DNA of 64,000 bases, taken from assembly GCA_946902985.2 (NCBI GenBank), contig OX336388.2, positions 124,039,894 to 124,103,893 on the forward strand, in the 5' to 3' direction. The stretch comes from Meconema thalassinum. Taxonomy: Eukaryota > Arthropoda > Insecta > Orthoptera > Tettigoniidae. Position numbers and translations under genes: made by a program. Positions within the stretch are counted from its first letter, which is position 1; each line of letters starts with the position of its first letter. The notes beneath the pieces were generated by a model, which saw only the letters and a list, made by a program, of their open reading frames with translations, was not told the DNA's origin and did not search any database. Shown in pieces: positions 63,592 through 64,000 of the stretch.

Positions 63592-64000
63592 CAGTGAAAC
63601 CTCTCTAAAAGACCACCCCCTATTAAGAGACCACCCCTCTTAAAGACCGATTTTTCTTGGAACCGATATAAAACCTCATAAGGTCAATGTATTTGTTACC
63701 TCTATTTAAGGACCACACCTCTCCCCGACCAAAGGCAAGGCATTTTCTCAGTCTGACCTTTTTCAAAAGACTACTTCTCGTCTGCTTTCCCATTGGAGAT
63801 GGTGATGAGGGTGATGATGTAAACAATGGCTCTGTTGGCACAGAACTTTAGAACAAGTGTTATGTAACGTATAAAAAATACAAAAAATGGCTCTCCAAGG
63901 AGATTGTTCGAACCCAGAACAAATTAATGGACTTTCTAACTCACTCAGATACATTCTAGAAAGTGAAATTGTTACAAAAAAGATGTGCTAATCTGAAACA
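63592..64000 (+). mobile_element. Pogo/Tigger-like element end, running off the window
   Basis: TA followed by CAGTGAAACCTCTCTAAAAG (63,590 onward) and repeated (A/T)AAGACCAC words is typical of Tigger-like TIRs. The other end and any transposase lie outside the window. Confidence 0.5.

Overview
This window is eukaryotic genomic DNA, almost certainly from an insect. The evidence is the lack of long bacterial-type ORFs, splice-site-flanked exons, tRNA-derived SINEs with target-site duplications, several LINE lineages, a BEL/Pao LTR element and many hAT, mariner and Harbinger relics. From memory, the SINE at 31,068-31,380 resembles SINEs of ensiferan Orthoptera (katydid/cricket type). That placement is inference and was not searched.

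Host genes are sparse. The most secure is the last coding exon of a SET1/SETD1-type histone H3K4 methyltransferase on the minus strand (57,237-57,410). Its preceding intron runs from 57,411 to at least the right edge of the window and is packed with transposons. A 301-codon CAP-superfamily (antigen-5-like) secreted protein gene lies at 21,342-22,247 (+). Two short minus-strand stretches with splice-like borders (4,226-4,370 and 43,555-43,751) are weaker exon candidates.

Layout: 0.4-4.0 kb is a LINE split by a 1,685-bp TIR element. 4.4-13.5 kb holds SINEs, two small TIR elements and a duplicated AT-rich repeat array, ending in a LINE 3' end. 14.5-20.3 kb is a Jockey-type LINE interrupted by a 5.2-kb element with hAT-like ends, which contains a SINE, a foldback element and a long-TIR element carrying a decayed gene. 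20.5-21.3 kb is a LINE, followed by the CAP gene and a Harbinger relic. 25.5-36.1 kb is a small TIR element split by a 9.5-kb BEL/Pao retrotransposon whose polymerase core is missing. 36.6-42.0 kb has degenerate repeats and a hAT nested in a hAT. 42.1-50.7 kb has SINE-split LINEs, a BED-finger hAT derivative, and a TIR element inside another TIR element inside a LINE. 52.1-53.6 kb has a LINE plus SINE and a mariner relic. 54.1-56.5 kb is a TIR element filled with a 108-bp satellite. 57-64 kb is the SET1 exon and its TE-filled intron.

The most interesting system is a pair of long-TIR elements (58.3-61.4 kb and 16.8-19.9 kb). They carry different portions of one gene family: a FEN/PIN-like nuclease core with a C-terminal cysteine cluster, and no recognisable DDE transposase. 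All boundaries, TSDs and motifs were read by eye; no alignment or database search was run.
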